A stretch of 64,000 nucleotides of DNA from an uncultured Roseobacter sp. (lineage in GTDB: Bacteria; Pseudomonadota; Alphaproteobacteria; Rhodobacterales; Rhodobacteraceae). The notes under the pieces were generated by a model. The model was given only the letters and a program-made list of their open reading frames with translations. It was not told where the DNA came from and ran no database searches. Location: the NCBI RefSeq assembly GCF_947491795.1, contig NZ_CANLKW010000003.1:1-64000 (forward strand). The letters run 5' to 3'. Below, piece by piece: positions 1-9,671 of the stretch; the first letter of the stretch is position 1, and each line of letters starts with the position of its first letter. The position numbers were made by a program, and so were the translations under genes.

Positions 1-123
1 GCTCCGCAAGGGCTCCGCTTAGCAGGCCTTGATGGCGACCAAATCAACAGAAAGATACAAGAACGGATTCTACACCCAAACGGCCCGGATCAAGGGGCTG
101 GGCCAGAGGCAATACGGGACTTC

Positions 124-600
124 TTCGGTGGGATGTCCGACGGCTGATCCGAGCTTCAGCTATCGCGGTGAGGACGTCGTGCAGACGCTCGAACGGGTCT
201 GCCGGAAGATCGAGTACCCAAGGGCGATAAGGTTCGACAACGGCAGCGAGTTCATCTCCCGCGATCTCGACCTATGGGCGTATCCGAAAGACGTCACGCT
301 GGACTTCTCACGGCCGGGCAAACTGACAGACAACGGCTTCATTGAAGCGTTCAACAGCAAGCTCCGAGCGGAGTGTTTAAACGCGCACTGGTTCATGAGC
401 TTTGCAGATGCCCGCTCAAAGCTGGAGGATAGGCGTATGCACTAAACCCCACAGCGTGATCAGATACAATGTCCGGATTGCCGGTATTATCCCGATGGCA
501 TCACCAGCCCGTCATCTGAGGCAGCCGGAAAAATCCAGATTCCGGCGGTCCAAGGTTGGGGAGCAGAGCAAAGATCCGCAGACTCCCGTTATAAGTGAGG
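124..600 (+). pseudogene. decayed IS3-family transposase (OrfB C-terminal half)
   Basis: The frame up to 445 reads as the integrase core of an IS3-type OrfB. It keeps the second catalytic Asp (FDNGSEFISRDLDLWAY) and the catalytic Glu (TDNGFIEAFNSKLRAECLNA). The first catalytic Asp region is missing; sequence before about 124 does not continue the family. Near 430 the frame breaks: the expected tail, resembling YNEVRPHSAIG, continues in another frame (KPHSVIRYNV, then FRRSKVG). The element is therefore truncated at its 5' side and frameshifted, and should be inactive. It ends in an IS-type terminal repeat at 620. The insertion lies just downstream of the stop of the large exported protein gene on the other strand. 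Confidence 0.75.
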
Positions 601-620
601 GAGCCTCAGGGGGCAGGTCA
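598..620 (+). repeat. right terminal inverted repeat of the decayed IS3-type element
   Basis: The complement reads TGACCTGCCCCCTGAGGCTC and starts with TG, as IS3-type ends do. It sits directly after the transposase tail. The matching left end is not in the window. Confidence 0.5.
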
Positions 621-699
621 ATGGACCAGGGGCTGATCATGCACAAAAAGTCAAATTGGCTACCAAAGTGGGGCTCATCGAAGCCATTCACAAAGCAAC

Positions 700-3600
700 T
701 CAAAACTTGATTTCAATGTCATCTTCTTTTTCAGTCACCAAAGCTACGGATACAGCATTCACAGCGGAGAGATCCGTCATGAATGTGTAAAACCCATGTT
801 GGCCGTCGATAGGCGATAGCAACGAAGACGAATACATCACAATTTCTCCACAAGACGCATTCTCTTTGAGAAATTCCGCGTTCCCGCCGTCAATTGTCGC
901 AATGGAACCAATCACATAGGCGGCAAGGTTAGGATCAAATTCTCCGTTCAAAGCACCATCGTTCATCGGTTGTAACTGACGTTCCCCCACCGGTGACAAC
1001 GGGAGATTGACGCAGTCTTGCGAAGAAGACCATACCAGCGTTGAGTCATTAGAAGTGCTTGCGGCTGGGACACTATACTTATCGATCAATGACGCGCTGA
1101 CCCGGTCTTGTGGCCATGGTGCATCGCTGCGCAGGAGGTGACGGTTCACAGCCATCACCGGGCCCGTCGGACTATAAGACATAAGGGTAATGGCTTGACT
1201 TGTACCACCGACAAAGTAGGTCCGAATGAAATCGAATGCAGGCTCGCTGTTGCCTTCAGGCGCCTCCGTTTCATAAACGACAGTAACATCAAATTCGTCG
1301 TTGATGATGGCTTCTGCCTCCTCCATGGACATGCCGAGAGAAATGCCTACGGTGTCACGCCCGGTTCCGGCAAATGCAACGTCCTCAACGACCGGCCAGA
1401 TCCCATCATTGGCATTTGCCTCGTCCGATGGCGAAAAGGCTGCGGGTTGAAGTTTGGCACCTGTTGCCAGTGCCGCAATACCTCTTAAGTTTTCAACAAC
1501 GTGTTCCGGCGAAACACCCGCAATATTGTTGCGATGAGCATTGTAATAACGCGTTTCAGTGGCCAACCCATTCAATACCATGATTGGAACGCCATCTCGA
1601 CCAGTTGTCATCGAAACCGATTGCAATTCGAAGTCGATTTGACGCGTCTGATAGTAATATGGCTGGTTCGCAGACTGCGCTCGCACCAAACCAACGCCAT
1701 CGAGTGAAATTGCTCCCATCAAGGCTTGCTGATTGCAAGACTGCCGCTCTCCGCCCTCCATAGCACCAAGGAAGTACAGATTGTCAGGCATCGTGGTCGC
1801 ATCACCCATTACCATAGACGCCTGTTGCACCTGGGCGCCCGTGGCAACCATCGCCGTTGTATCGAGGCCCCATTGACCGAGCACGTCATAATCGCCGCGC
1901 AACAGCGCAACGTCACGGCAGCCCGATGCGCTGACGTCATTGCTATGTGTCACAGTGAACTTGGTGCCGAGAGCCTCTGCACGGGCCTTGATCCAATTGC
2001 GATAGCGATCACGGTACAGCGCGACTTTTGCCATTTCAAAATAGCGCAGATCCTCAAAGAACCGGACCGGTACAAATCCCCTACTCTGGTTTTCGTAGTG
2101 GAAGGTTTCGGCCATCAGGTCGTCGAGACCAGCTTCCAATTGATCATCGCTCATTTGTTTGACGCGGAGAAGCTGAATCATGCTGGCATCGAAGGGCACC
2201 CGCTCTTTCAACTCAGGAAAATCGGCTGCGGTGAACTTCTCGTCAAAGAAATCCTCGTCTGTGTCGAACTTGCGATGCGCCAACACTGCCCCACCGGGCA
2301 GATTGGGTTGCGCAAAGATCACTTCCATCGGCTGCAGCATAAGATCGAAACCATTTTCTCGGTTTGCGACCTTGCTAGCACCCACCGGCCGTGCTCGTAC
2401 AAAATACTGAATGTCCCGTAGATTGCCTTCTACAATCTGCCGCGCCACATCTTCAGGAACTGAAAGAGATTCGAAAATCTCGGCACCTGTCAGTTGAGGG
2501 TTCGCGTAGGAATTAAACGGTGACTTTTTTCCCATGGTCAGCCGCTGTGCTTGCATATTTGCCAGATCGAATGGGAAGTTCTCCGTTGCACGGTCATATC
2601 TGCCCAGTCGCGCCGCTCCTTGAAACCAAACATCGCCAGTCAAGATTGTTTCCCAATAAGCTTCGGCTTCACTCACTCTCTGATCTACGTCGAACTCATT
2701 GGCTTGTAAGACATCTCTGTGAGTCTTGATGACCGCCTGTTTTACATTGAAATCCTCGATCAAATTCACTGCGCTCTTGAGAAGCTGTGCCGGCTCCGCC
2801 AATTTCATATTCGCCAGAATTGCTTCGGGCCCGTCGCCCAGCGTCGGCGGGCCATCGAACTGAGGTTCCTGGATCATTGCCGCTGGTTCGAATTGTTTCA
2901 GCACCTGCGTCAGTGCAGCATCTCGGAACAGCGCGATTTGGTTCAACGTCGCGCGACCCGGGCGAATGCCAGTCTGTCTCGCATGTTCACCACTTGGATC
3001 GAATTGCAACTCATGCTCTGTGCCGTCCGCGCCCATATCGAACGTCGCGGTCCACCCCAGATAAATCCGGTTGCCGCCATTCATCGAATCGCGCAGGGCC
3101 CGGGCCTGATCTGCCGACATCTCCAACCGTGTTGGCAAGGCGGCAAGCCGGTCCGCTGACACCAGTGACGCTTTGTGGTTTCGGCCTTGGACGTGCACGA
3201 CGCGTGGGGCAATAGCCTGGCCTTGCCCAACGCCATCGTATTGGATCGGAAAGAATTGGTTTTCGAAGTCATAGGAACCAAGACGCGCGCCCATCACCTG
3301 AATGACCGGGACCGGCCACTCTGGCACTGTTGCCAAAACGCGCGGATAATAGGTCGATAAGAATGCCTGCTTTGCATCCTGTGCTGCAAATTCATCCGGG
3401 AAAACGTTCTGCAAGGAATTCAGGTCGTTATACGCGGCGTTCGGACGCAGATAACCCAGGCTTTGTGCGCCATCACCAAAGAACTGTCGCTTTTCTGGCT
3501 CTGTCATCACCCGCGCCGCAACAGAAACGAAGTTCATATCTTTACCGGCGAAGTCAGGGTTCAATTTCAGCCATGTCAGATAGGTAAGTTCATCAATCGC

Positions 3601-5460
3601 CTCCGAATGGTTTGTGTTACCGCCGGGAACAACCTCATTCATGACTTGCTGGCCGTACTGACCTGCGCTCAACAGCAGGTGGCCGTTCATCACCGGAACA
3701 CCCCGATCTTTCAAAAAGGCGAGAACTGGCGTACCTGCGCCACGTGCCGGACCGCTGTCCAATTGGAAAGTGTAGATCTCGTTTTGCACCTTGGGCTGCG
3801 TTTTGTAGGCGTTGTCCGCCAAGTTCAGCGTTACCTTGTCAACCGAGAATGTCGTCGCGACATCGCGTGCACCGAACTGACCGGTGGATTTTGCGAAATC
3901 CGCAACGCTCTTGTCTTCGCCAACATTGGAGACTTGCCCCCAAACAACACGGAACAGTCGTTTTTTGCTCGCTTTGACATAGTCGATCAACTGCGCCGCT
4001 TCTTCGCGCGTGATCTTCAGGATGTCCGTACCGGGTAGATCTGAGCGCATGGTCGCAAATGCAGACAAATATCGCGTTCTATACTGCCAACGGAAGTCGG
4101 TTATATCTTGGCCGATCAATTGCAGCCCCTGCCCGTCGATGTACTGCCCCAAGCTTACATGTTGATAAAGCGCAATTGGATATGGGTTTGCGGCGGAGAT
4201 GGTTGGGCTATTGGAGATTTCAGCGGCAAGCGTTTTGCGGAAGTCGCTTAACATGTCTTCACGTTGAATATCATTACCGCTGTTGTAAGCTTGGCGCAAA
4301 GCTGATTTGCTGTTTAGCGGGTGGTCCTGATCAAACCAAGAGCGAAGGTTGTTCTGATCACTCAAGAGCTCGGGCCGTGCCTTGGCCATCTGCATTGCCA
4401 TAGTCCGCTGGACGTTCTGCATCCCCTCAACTGGTCGGTCGGAAAGATGAACGTAGTTCGATGGATCAACCGGCGGCGGCTGCGTCGACGCAGTTGAACC
4501 CGATGGTGCGGTTGCAAGAGTATTTTCACCGCCCAATTGATTTTGACCAAGACCAGGTTGTACCCCACCAAGCTGCACACCTAGCTGGTTATTGTGGTTC
4601 AATGTGGGTTGCCCAGAATTTCCACCACCAGCAAGTGCGCCAAGACCGGCGGGGGGCGCGACATTGCCTGGCGCCAATCCGTTCCCGCCAGCAGTCGGTT
4701 GCTGTCCAGCAAGGTTCAGGTTGGGCTGACCGGTGAGATTCAGCCCCGGCGAGCCTATTTGTGCAGCATTGTTGCCTCCAAAAACCGATGTACCGGCTAT
4801 TGCCAGGCCTCCTGGTGCCACCAGATTGAGTGCGGGTGCGCCATGCACCTGCGTATGCAGAGTACCCAGGTCCGCTACCGATAACTGCCCGCCAACAGGT
4901 GTTCCGCTGGTCGAGCGAAACTGGTTCAGAGCCGCTTGTGACTTCGGACCCCAAACACCATCCGGTGTCCCCACATCATAGCCTAGATTGGAAAGGTAGA
5001 GCTGCGCCTCATAAGTCGCTGCCTCGGTCATCTGACCAGGCGCTGGCGGGCTGACAATCATAGAATATGCCGTGTTCATAGCGGCGTATTGCTCGGTTGA
5101 GAGTTTTCCCGTGATCGGGTAACCCCGGTCAGCCTGGAAAGCCTCGATTGCCGCGCGGGTCTTGCCACCCATCTGCCCGTCAACCGGACCAGGGTCATAT
5201 CCAAGCTCTGTGAGTGCCCGTTGTGTCTGGGCGACCGAATTTCCACTTGTCGAGGAACCAGTTGTATTTTGCTGTGCCGCGTTCGAAGACTTCGACTTTT
5301 TCTTATTGTTCTTGGACAGCTCATTTAAAATAATGGCTGCAGCCGCGCCTTTCGCTACATCACCCAAGTCAAAGGCCTGGACCTGTTTTGCTGGACCAGC
5401 CGCAGCGACAGCGATGCTTAGCGCCAGGATCGAAGTCGTTCTGAAAAGCGATTTCGTCAT
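700..5460 (-). CDS. large exported protein with two peptidoglycan-binding domains
   Basis: 1586 aa. An N-terminal Sec signal (about residues 1-29, ending AKQVQA) is followed by a short Lys/Ser/Asn-rich stretch. Two PG_binding_1-type domains come next, at about 77-123 (RALTELGYDPGPVDGQMGGK) and about 150-196 (YLSNLGYDVGTPDGVWGPKS). A Gly/Asn/Leu/Pro-rich linker runs to about 335. The remaining roughly 1250 residues look globular, with no family I recognise and no membrane span. It is probably a periplasmic or wall-bound scaffold. It is the last and largest gene of the leftward arm, 30 nt after the FlgO-like gene. Binding to peptidoglycan is inferred from the N-terminal domains; the role of the large C-terminal part is unknown. 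Confidence 0.85.
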   Translation of the reverse strand: MTKSLFRTTSILALSIAVAAAGPAKQVQAFDLGDVAKGAAAAIILNELSKNNKKKSKSSNAAQQNTTGSSTSGNSVAQTQRALTELGYDPGPVDGQMGGKTRAAIEAFQADRGYPITGKLSTEQYAAMNTAYSMIVSPPAPGQMTEAATYEAQLYLSNLGYDVGTPDGVWGPKSQAALNQFRSTSGTPVGGQLSVADLGTLHTQVHGAPALNLVAPGGLAIAGTSVFGGNNAAQIGSPGLNLTGQPNLNLAGQQPTAGGNGLAPGNVAPPAGLGALAGGGNSGQPTLNHNNQLGVQLGGVQPGLGQNQLGGENTLATAPSGSTASTQPPPVDPSNYVHLSDRPVEGMQNVQRTMAMQMAKARPELLSDQNNLRSWFDQDHPLNSKSALRQAYNSGNDIQREDMLSDFRKTLAAEISNSPTISAANPYPIALYQHVSLGQYIDGQGLQLIGQDITDFRWQYRTRYLSAFATMRSDLPGTDILKITREEAAQLIDYVKASKKRLFRVVWGQVSNVGEDKSVADFAKSTGQFGARDVATTFSVDKVTLNLADNAYKTQPKVQNEIYTFQLDSGPARGAGTPVLAFLKDRGVPVMNGHLLLSAGQYGQQVMNEVVPGGNTNHSEAIDELTYLTWLKLNPDFAGKDMNFVSVAARVMTEPEKRQFFGDGAQSLGYLRPNAAYNDLNSLQNVFPDEFAAQDAKQAFLSTYYPRVLATVPEWPVPVIQVMGARLGSYDFENQFFPIQYDGVGQGQAIAPRVVHVQGRNHKASLVSADRLAALPTRLEMSADQARALRDSMNGGNRIYLGWTATFDMGADGTEHELQFDPSGEHARQTGIRPGRATLNQIALFRDAALTQVLKQFEPAAMIQEPQFDGPPTLGDGPEAILANMKLAEPAQLLKSAVNLIEDFNVKQAVIKTHRDVLQANEFDVDQRVSEAEAYWETILTGDVWFQGAARLGRYDRATENFPFDLANMQAQRLTMGKKSPFNSYANPQLTGAEIFESLSVPEDVARQIVEGNLRDIQYFVRARPVGASKVANRENGFDLMLQPMEVIFAQPNLPGGAVLAHRKFDTDEDFFDEKFTAADFPELKERVPFDASMIQLLRVKQMSDDQLEAGLDDLMAETFHYENQSRGFVPVRFFEDLRYFEMAKVALYRDRYRNWIKARAEALGTKFTVTHSNDVSASGCRDVALLRGDYDVLGQWGLDTTAMVATGAQVQQASMVMGDATTMPDNLYFLGAMEGGERQSCNQQALMGAISLDGVGLVRAQSANQPYYYQTRQIDFELQSVSMTTGRDGVPIMVLNGLATETRYYNAHRNNIAGVSPEHVVENLRGIAALATGAKLQPAAFSPSDEANANDGIWPVVEDVAFAGTGRDTVGISLGMSMEEAEAIINDEFDVTVVYETEAPEGNSEPAFDFIRTYFVGGTSQAITLMSYSPTGPVMAVNRHLLRSDAPWPQDRVSASLIDKYSVPAASTSNDSTLVWSSSQDCVNLPLSPVGERQLQPMNDGALNGEFDPNLAAYVIGSIATIDGGNAEFLKENASCGEIVMYSSSLLSPIDGQHGFYTFMTDLSAVNAVSVALVTEKEDDIEIKF

Positions 5461-5490
5461 TCTATCATCCTTCTGTTACAAAAGACATTT

Positions 5491-6387
5491 TTATTGTTTG
5501 CGCAGGCGCAACTCGCCGCAGCCTTCCTGAAGATAACGCGCCGTGATTTCTTCACGATCCAGGTCAAACCGGCCTTCAAAACCGAGCGCCTGATGCCCGC
5601 GCGGCTGATACATCCAATCATTTGGGCTTAAAGTGAATTCTTCGGTAGCTTCATTCACCGTCCCCTCCATCGACAGCACACCAGATTCGATTTTGATGCC
5701 ATTGTTTAAAGGGAAGTAAGTCTGCATAGCCGTCAGTGTATCGTCCGGATTGACCACCACGGACACAGCAATGCCAAATGACGCCTCGCCGCATATGCCG
5801 GTGCCTTTCCAAATTCCATTGCGGCGATCAGGCGCCGGCGCGCCACCCATCACGTTTGACCGCGAAATCTTTACCACCGTGTCCATCTGGCGCTGCACCG
5901 TTGGTGTCAACGGCACCCAAACGCTTGCCACTTCCAGCGTTTCGATGGTCTCAACGTCGATCAAACGACTGTCGATGCGCACACGATCCGATAAGGGTGT
6001 AATTTCACCAACGACAAGTGCATCGACGCCCAGAAAATTTCCGAACTCCTTTGCCGACGACGGGTTGAAGAGGTCAACTTCGGACAGCTGGATCTCCTGC
6101 AACGCATTTTCCAGCTGCGCGCGTTCTATTACGCGAAATACATCATTTCCATGCGACACCATCTTACCCGTCAATGCGATCATCAACAGGTTGGTAAGTT
6201 GCGTTGTTTGTTTATCGGTTGAAACGAACGAGGTGACCGCGACGCGTTGAGACGTCTCACCGCCCAATTGAGACGCCACGAATTTCTGTGCAATTTGTTC
6301 AACAGCCTCATCAACGCTTTCAGCGGCATACGCCGTTGAGCCGGCTATCAGTGTCAAAACGCAGAAGATTGAGCTGATCAAACGCAT
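5491..6387 (-). CDS. exported FlgO/CsgG-like protein with extra C-terminal domain
   Basis: 298 aa. A Sec signal ends near residue 22 (STAYAAES). Residues about 45-155 resemble the FlgO/CsgG nucleotide-free fold of outer-membrane-associated proteins: VAVTSFVSTDKQTTQLTNLL, then VIERAQLENALQEIQLSE, then FLGVDALVVGEITPLSD. There is no lipobox cysteine at the cleavage site. A separate domain (about 188-298) begins G-x-W-x-G-x3-C (W193, C199) and ends with a second Cys near 290; the same layout forms the 144-aa protein at 17002-17436. The stop abuts the next gene's start region, inside the leftward arm. Likely a periplasmic or outer-membrane component of the machine encoded here. Confidence 0.7.
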   Translation of the reverse strand: MRLISSIFCVLTLIAGSTAYAAESVDEAVEQIAQKFVASQLGGETSQRVAVTSFVSTDKQTTQLTNLLMIALTGKMVSHGNDVFRVIERAQLENALQEIQLSEVDLFNPSSAKEFGNFLGVDALVVGEITPLSDRVRIDSRLIDVETIETLEVASVWVPLTPTVQRQMDTVVKISRSNVMGGAPAPDRRNGIWKGTGICGEASFGIAVSVVVNPDDTLTAMQTYFPLNNGIKIESGVLSMEGTVNEATEEFTLSPNDWMYQPRGHQALGFEGRFDLDREEITARYLQEGCGELRLRKQ

Positions 6388-6996
6388 TTATGAATTCCCT
6401 TGCGGCAGTTCGATGCCGTTGATCACAACATCGTAGAATTGTTGAGTCTGCAAATCCCGCGAGTAAATTGCGAAACGCGCTGAGAGCGACGCAGTGCTTG
6501 CGATTTGGGCAAGCTCCGCCGAAAAAGCCCCGTCATAGGGTAACAGCGTCAGCACGACAGGCGTTGGCTGGCTCGGCGTTAGTGTTACCGGCGTATCTTT
6601 CAAATAATAGGCGCAATTCGATGTGTCCAAATCCCATGCTTTATTGGGCCGGGTACAAATCGGCACACCTGTCGAATTCGCCACGTAATAGACATTACCG
6701 AATTCATCAACCAATGTTGCTGCTGGCTGCACCATTGCAACGCGACGCCCGGTTTTTTCCGTTTCGATTACCCTTAAGATCAATCGGTACGCGTTGGTTG
6801 TCGAAGGGTCGCGCACCAACCGCTGCACTTGGAACGTTAGTCCGGCAAACGTATCAGTAACGTTATCGCCCTGTTCCTGAATGCCGAAAGCGCCACCAGA
6901 AGTACCGCCAGAAGAGGAGCCACCGCCGGTAAACTGCGCCGCAACGGGATTTGACAAGATAAAAAGCATCGTAACGCACGTAAGAAACCGGATCAT
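6388..6996 (-). CDS. small exported protein, paralogue family A (member 1)
   Basis: 202 aa. A Sec signal ends VAA, and the mature protein starts QF, followed by a Gly/Ser-rich linker. The body has no recognised domain but matches the protein at 16387-16989 along its length: TFAGLTFQVQRLVRDP against VFDGITFNLTRLIADP, then TLVDEFGN against TLVDELGN, then AELAQIAS, and a C-terminal GIELPQ against GIPLPQ. Two cysteines 14 residues apart sit at the same relative place in both and suggest a disulfide. Predicted beta-rich periplasmic or surface protein. The start overlaps the stop of the upstream gene by 4 nt, so translation is probably coupled. Confidence 0.7.
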   Translation of the reverse strand: MIRFLTCVTMLFILSNPVAAQFTGGGSSSGGTSGGAFGIQEQGDNVTDTFAGLTFQVQRLVRDPSTTNAYRLILRVIETEKTGRRVAMVQPAATLVDEFGNVYYVANSTGVPICTRPNKAWDLDTSNCAYYLKDTPVTLTPSQPTPVVLTLLPYDGAFSAELAQIASTASLSARFAIYSRDLQTQQFYDVVINGIELPQGNS

Positions 6997-7589
6997 TTCG
7001 CCTCCAAAGGAATAAGCGGAAAACTTATGGGGATTGATATTAGACCACGCTCCCCGGATTTAGCTGGCTGATCGCCTACCCCTAATGCAGCACTCATCGT
7101 CAGGCTCATAAAGCCGTCTCCGGAGCTTTGTGCTTCCGGTGCGGATAGAGTCATATTGACGAGCGAAGATGCTCCAGCCGCCAGCGATGTAAAGGCGCTT
7201 CCCGGCAAGTACCCGTTATAGTTGGTCATGCACCTTTCGATACCATCTGATTTTAGGGTTTGACAGGTCGCCAGACCCGCAATCTGGACAACGCTGTACG
7301 TTGAACCGAGGGTATCAACCGCATTCGGAGGTGGGCCGATAACTGCCAGCCAAATCGGCTCCTCTCGCGTGTTCCTCATCTCGATGCTTACTGTTCGCTG
7401 TGCCCCAGCAGGCTTGCTGACAAAAAGCACGCGCACGGCGACGCCATTGTTTTCAACATAGTCGCTCGCCTCAGTATCAAACACTCCAGAAGAACTTGCA
7501 GTTGAGCCACTACCCGCAACCATCTGAGCATGTGCGAATGAAGAACAACAAACGATAGCAATAGAAAAAGCCGAAATTGCGCCGCGCAT
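6993..7589 (-). CDS. small exported protein, diverged member of paralogue family A (member 2)
   Basis: 198 aa. A Sec signal ends AHA with mature QM, then a Gly/Ser-rich linker. It keeps the family layout (N-terminal beta-rich segment, central aliphatic stretch ending in a Cys pair C-x12-C, then a second beta-rich half), but sequence identity to the other two members is low. It is the first gene of the leftward arm, with a GGGGAG ribosome site 3 nt before its ATG. The next gene overlaps its stop by 4 nt. No enzymatic motif is seen. It could be a subunit of a surface or periplasmic assembly. Confidence 0.6.
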   Translation of the reverse strand: MRGAISAFSIAIVCCSSFAHAQMVAGSGSTASSSGVFDTEASDYVENNGVAVRVLFVSKPAGAQRTVSIEMRNTREEPIWLAVIGPPPNAVDTLGSTYSVVQIAGLATCQTLKSDGIERCMTNYNGYLPGSAFTSLAAGASSLVNMTLSAPEAQSSGDGFMSLTMSAALGVGDQPAKSGERGLISIPISFPLIPLEAK

Positions 7590-7819
7590 AATCTCCCCAC
7601 AAATTCAATACCGACCAAACCCGTCAAGTAGGTGCGGCAGCCCTTAAACCAAACCAAGTATCACGCTACTGAAGACAGCTATTTTCTTGACACAGTTAAA
7701 ATTCTAACGTCAGTTTTTACCTAGATCCTCTCGTGTGGCAAGTGTTTTTAAAGTAGCCAAAATTGAGTGGGATTTTAGGACTATTTGGAAATTTGAGTTT
7801 TTTCTGGGGTGGGTTGAAT
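7590..7819. promoter_or_regulatory. divergent intergenic region of the two-arm cluster
   Basis: 230 nt, AT-richer than its surroundings, from which all genes of both arms run outward. It must hold the promoters for the leftward arm (ending at 700) and the rightward arm (ending at 17436). A TTGACA hexamer on the plus strand at 7687-7692 could be a -35 element, but no convincing -10 lies 17 nt downstream. No operator palindrome was found by eye. Confidence 0.4.
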
Positions 7820-8533
7820 ATGGCAAACGAACGTGATCGCCAACGTAAAAACGTGCGACGGCGTCCCGGCAACGCACCGTCGCAAAATGAGGCTTCTAGC
7901 TCTGAATTTGAAACAAGCGGGTCATCAACCTCTCAAAACACTACGCAAAACGATGGCGGAGATCACACATCGGCCGGCCGCGGGCGGGCAAGCTGGCTGA
8001 TTGCAGCCGCCGCCGCAGTCGCGGTCGCCGTCGGTGCCTTCACCATGTTTGGCACGGGCGGAGGAGGTGATGTGATTACAGACGCCGAAAATCAGACGCG
8101 CTTGGCGGCGCATCAAACACTGTTGGCAACACCCGGCGGCCTGCCAGTCAAAATGGTGGGTGCGGATGAGGTAGATGATGCCCTGGCGTCCATGCCCGAA
8201 TCTGTTAGCGAAGAGACGCGCGAGGAAATGCGCCAGCAGATTGTTCAGGGTGGGCTGCAGCTTGCGTGGGTCACGCTGTGGGACACTCATGCAGAAGACG
8301 GCGACATTCTGCGCTTTGAGAGTTCTAGCTCGATCCCCGTCGAGGTGCTGGCACTGAACGCGCGCACCACGATCGCCATTCCCTACCCCGCTGACGGGAA
8401 CGTACTCGTGACCGGGGTCAAAGATGGCGGCGGTGGCATCACCATCGCTTTGGAAAGCGGTGCTGCGTCGATTGCTTGGCCGACAATGGCCGAAGGTGAC
8501 CAGCTTCTGCTGCCGATCACACCCGGCTTCTGA
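7820..8533 (+). CDS. single-span membrane protein with periplasmic domain
   Basis: 237 aa from ATG 7820 (MANERDRQRK); an in-frame start at 7763 would add 19 residues but lacks the usual Arg-rich N-terminus. Residues 1-57 are polar and Arg/Ser/Asn-rich, presumably cytoplasmic. Residues 58-78 form one Ala/Val-rich transmembrane helix. The remaining 160 residues should be periplasmic and contain an acidic helical part (SVSEETREEMRQQIVQGG) and a beta-rich end. The topology, short cytoplasmic tail plus one helix plus outer domain, is that of EccB- or VirB8/VirB10-like assembly factors, but no sequence similarity to them was recognised. First gene of the rightward arm, followed by two AAA+ ATPases. 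Confidence 0.65.
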   Translation: MANERDRQRKNVRRRPGNAPSQNEASSSEFETSGSSTSQNTTQNDGGDHTSAGRGRASWLIAAAAAVAVAVGAFTMFGTGGGGDVITDAENQTRLAAHQTLLATPGGLPVKMVGADEVDDALASMPESVSEETREEMRQQIVQGGLQLAWVTLWDTHAEDGDILRFESSSSIPVEVLALNARTTIAIPYPADGNVLVTGVKDGGGGITIALESGAASIAWPTMAEGDQLLLPITPGF

Positions 8534-8544
8534 GGGTCTTCTGC

Positions 8545-9666
8545 ATGCGTGCTTTGTCGATGATCCCTTTGCCGCTCCGAATTGCTGGGCTGGTGCTGGC
8601 GGGCGTGCTTTTGTTTCGCTTGATTGGCGGCGCGATGGGATCATGGATGCTGATCATCGCGATCTTGCTTTGGCTGATGGTATTATTGACATTGGCATGG
8701 GACTTTGGCTGGCTGAATGGCTTGGCAAAAGTGCCGGGTGTTGCCAAGTTTTTCAGCTTCATGTCTGCCAGCAGAGCACAGCAGACCCATTCCGCCGAAG
8801 TAGGCCCTCGCGGGCAGTTGAGCGATGCGGATCGTACCAAACTCTTCGGCGAAGCACGGGTGCGGCTCGGCGCGTTGGAGGGCATTGAAGCAACCGAAGA
8901 CGAAATTATGCAACGTCTGGTCGCGCCAGCAGAGGAAGATCCGGACAATCCATTCGGTACAAAAGCCCCAGCGATGGTCGCGTTGTTTTCTGGGCCCAGT
9001 GGCACGGGAAAATCAACCGCCGCTGTCGCCGCCGCCCAGATGCTGACAGGCAAAAAAGCTATTGAAACAGCAAATATTGTCGGTGTGCGCGCAACCGATC
9101 TGCGATCAGGTCAATACGGCACCGCCGCGCAACTTGGGCGTGGCAAGGCGGAGCAGGCACTGGGAGGCACCTTGTTGATTGAGAATGCAGGCTGGTTGCT
9201 TGCTGACGACGGATATGGTGGGCCGGGTCCGGCTGAGGACTTCGGTGCCGCTCTTCTTGACGTGCTCATCCAACATCCGCAGCGCATTTTCATTGCCATG
9301 ACTGCGTCAGAGCAAGATGCGGCTCGTTTGAAGCGTGCGCCCGAAGTCCAACGCTGGCTTGGCAAGCTGACGACCAGAGAATTCCGTATTGATGAGCTGC
9401 CAGAAGATACTCTTGTGGAATTGCTAGAGCGTCGGTTGGAAGACATGGGATGGGCGCTGGAAGACGACAATGCAGCGGACCAGGCGCGGCGCCTCATGCT
9501 TGAAGTAAAGGACCGCGCGGGCGCAAACTTTGACAATGCAGAGAGTTGTCGCCGTATGGCCGAGCAGCTTGTTGAATTGGTGCGAAGCGACGGCGAGGAC
9601 GATGCGGTGCGCCGCAAGCTAGTTGGTCGCGAGGCGATCAAGCAAATGGACGATCAATTGGAGTAG
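8545..9666 (+). CDS. membrane-anchored AAA+ ATPase with degenerate Walker B
   Basis: 373 aa. Two transmembrane helices (about 9-27 and 32-52) are followed by a cytoplasmic AAA+ domain of the CbbX/SpoVK type. Walker A is intact (GPSGTGKS, 150-157). A pore-loop-like GQYGTAAQLGRG follows. The Walker B position reads TLLIEN (209-214), Glu-Asn replacing the usual Asp-Glu. Where the partner at 9672 has the arginine-finger segment SRISRTVEF, this protein has GKLTTREF. It probably binds but does not hydrolyse ATP, and may tether the active AAA+ subunit encoded 5 nt downstream to the membrane. That pairing is inference from sequence and adjacency. Confidence 0.75.
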   Translation: MRALSMIPLPLRIAGLVLAGVLLFRLIGGAMGSWMLIIAILLWLMVLLTLAWDFGWLNGLAKVPGVAKFFSFMSASRAQQTHSAEVGPRGQLSDADRTKLFGEARVRLGALEGIEATEDEIMQRLVAPAEEDPDNPFGTKAPAMVALFSGPSGTGKSTAAVAAAQMLTGKKAIETANIVGVRATDLRSGQYGTAAQLGRGKAEQALGGTLLIENAGWLLADDGYGGPGPAEDFGAALLDVLIQHPQRIFIAMTASEQDAARLKRAPEVQRWLGKLTTREFRIDELPEDTLVELLERRLEDMGWALEDDNAADQARRLMLEVKDRAGANFDNAESCRRMAEQLVELVRSDGEDDAVRRKLVGREAIKQMDDQLE

Positions 9667-9671
9667 TAGGA

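Noticed and set aside
1726..2421. A 231-codon plus-strand frame inside the large exported protein gene
   Set aside because: It is antisense to a well-supported gene, with no domain or ribosome site; a shadow of that gene's codon bias.
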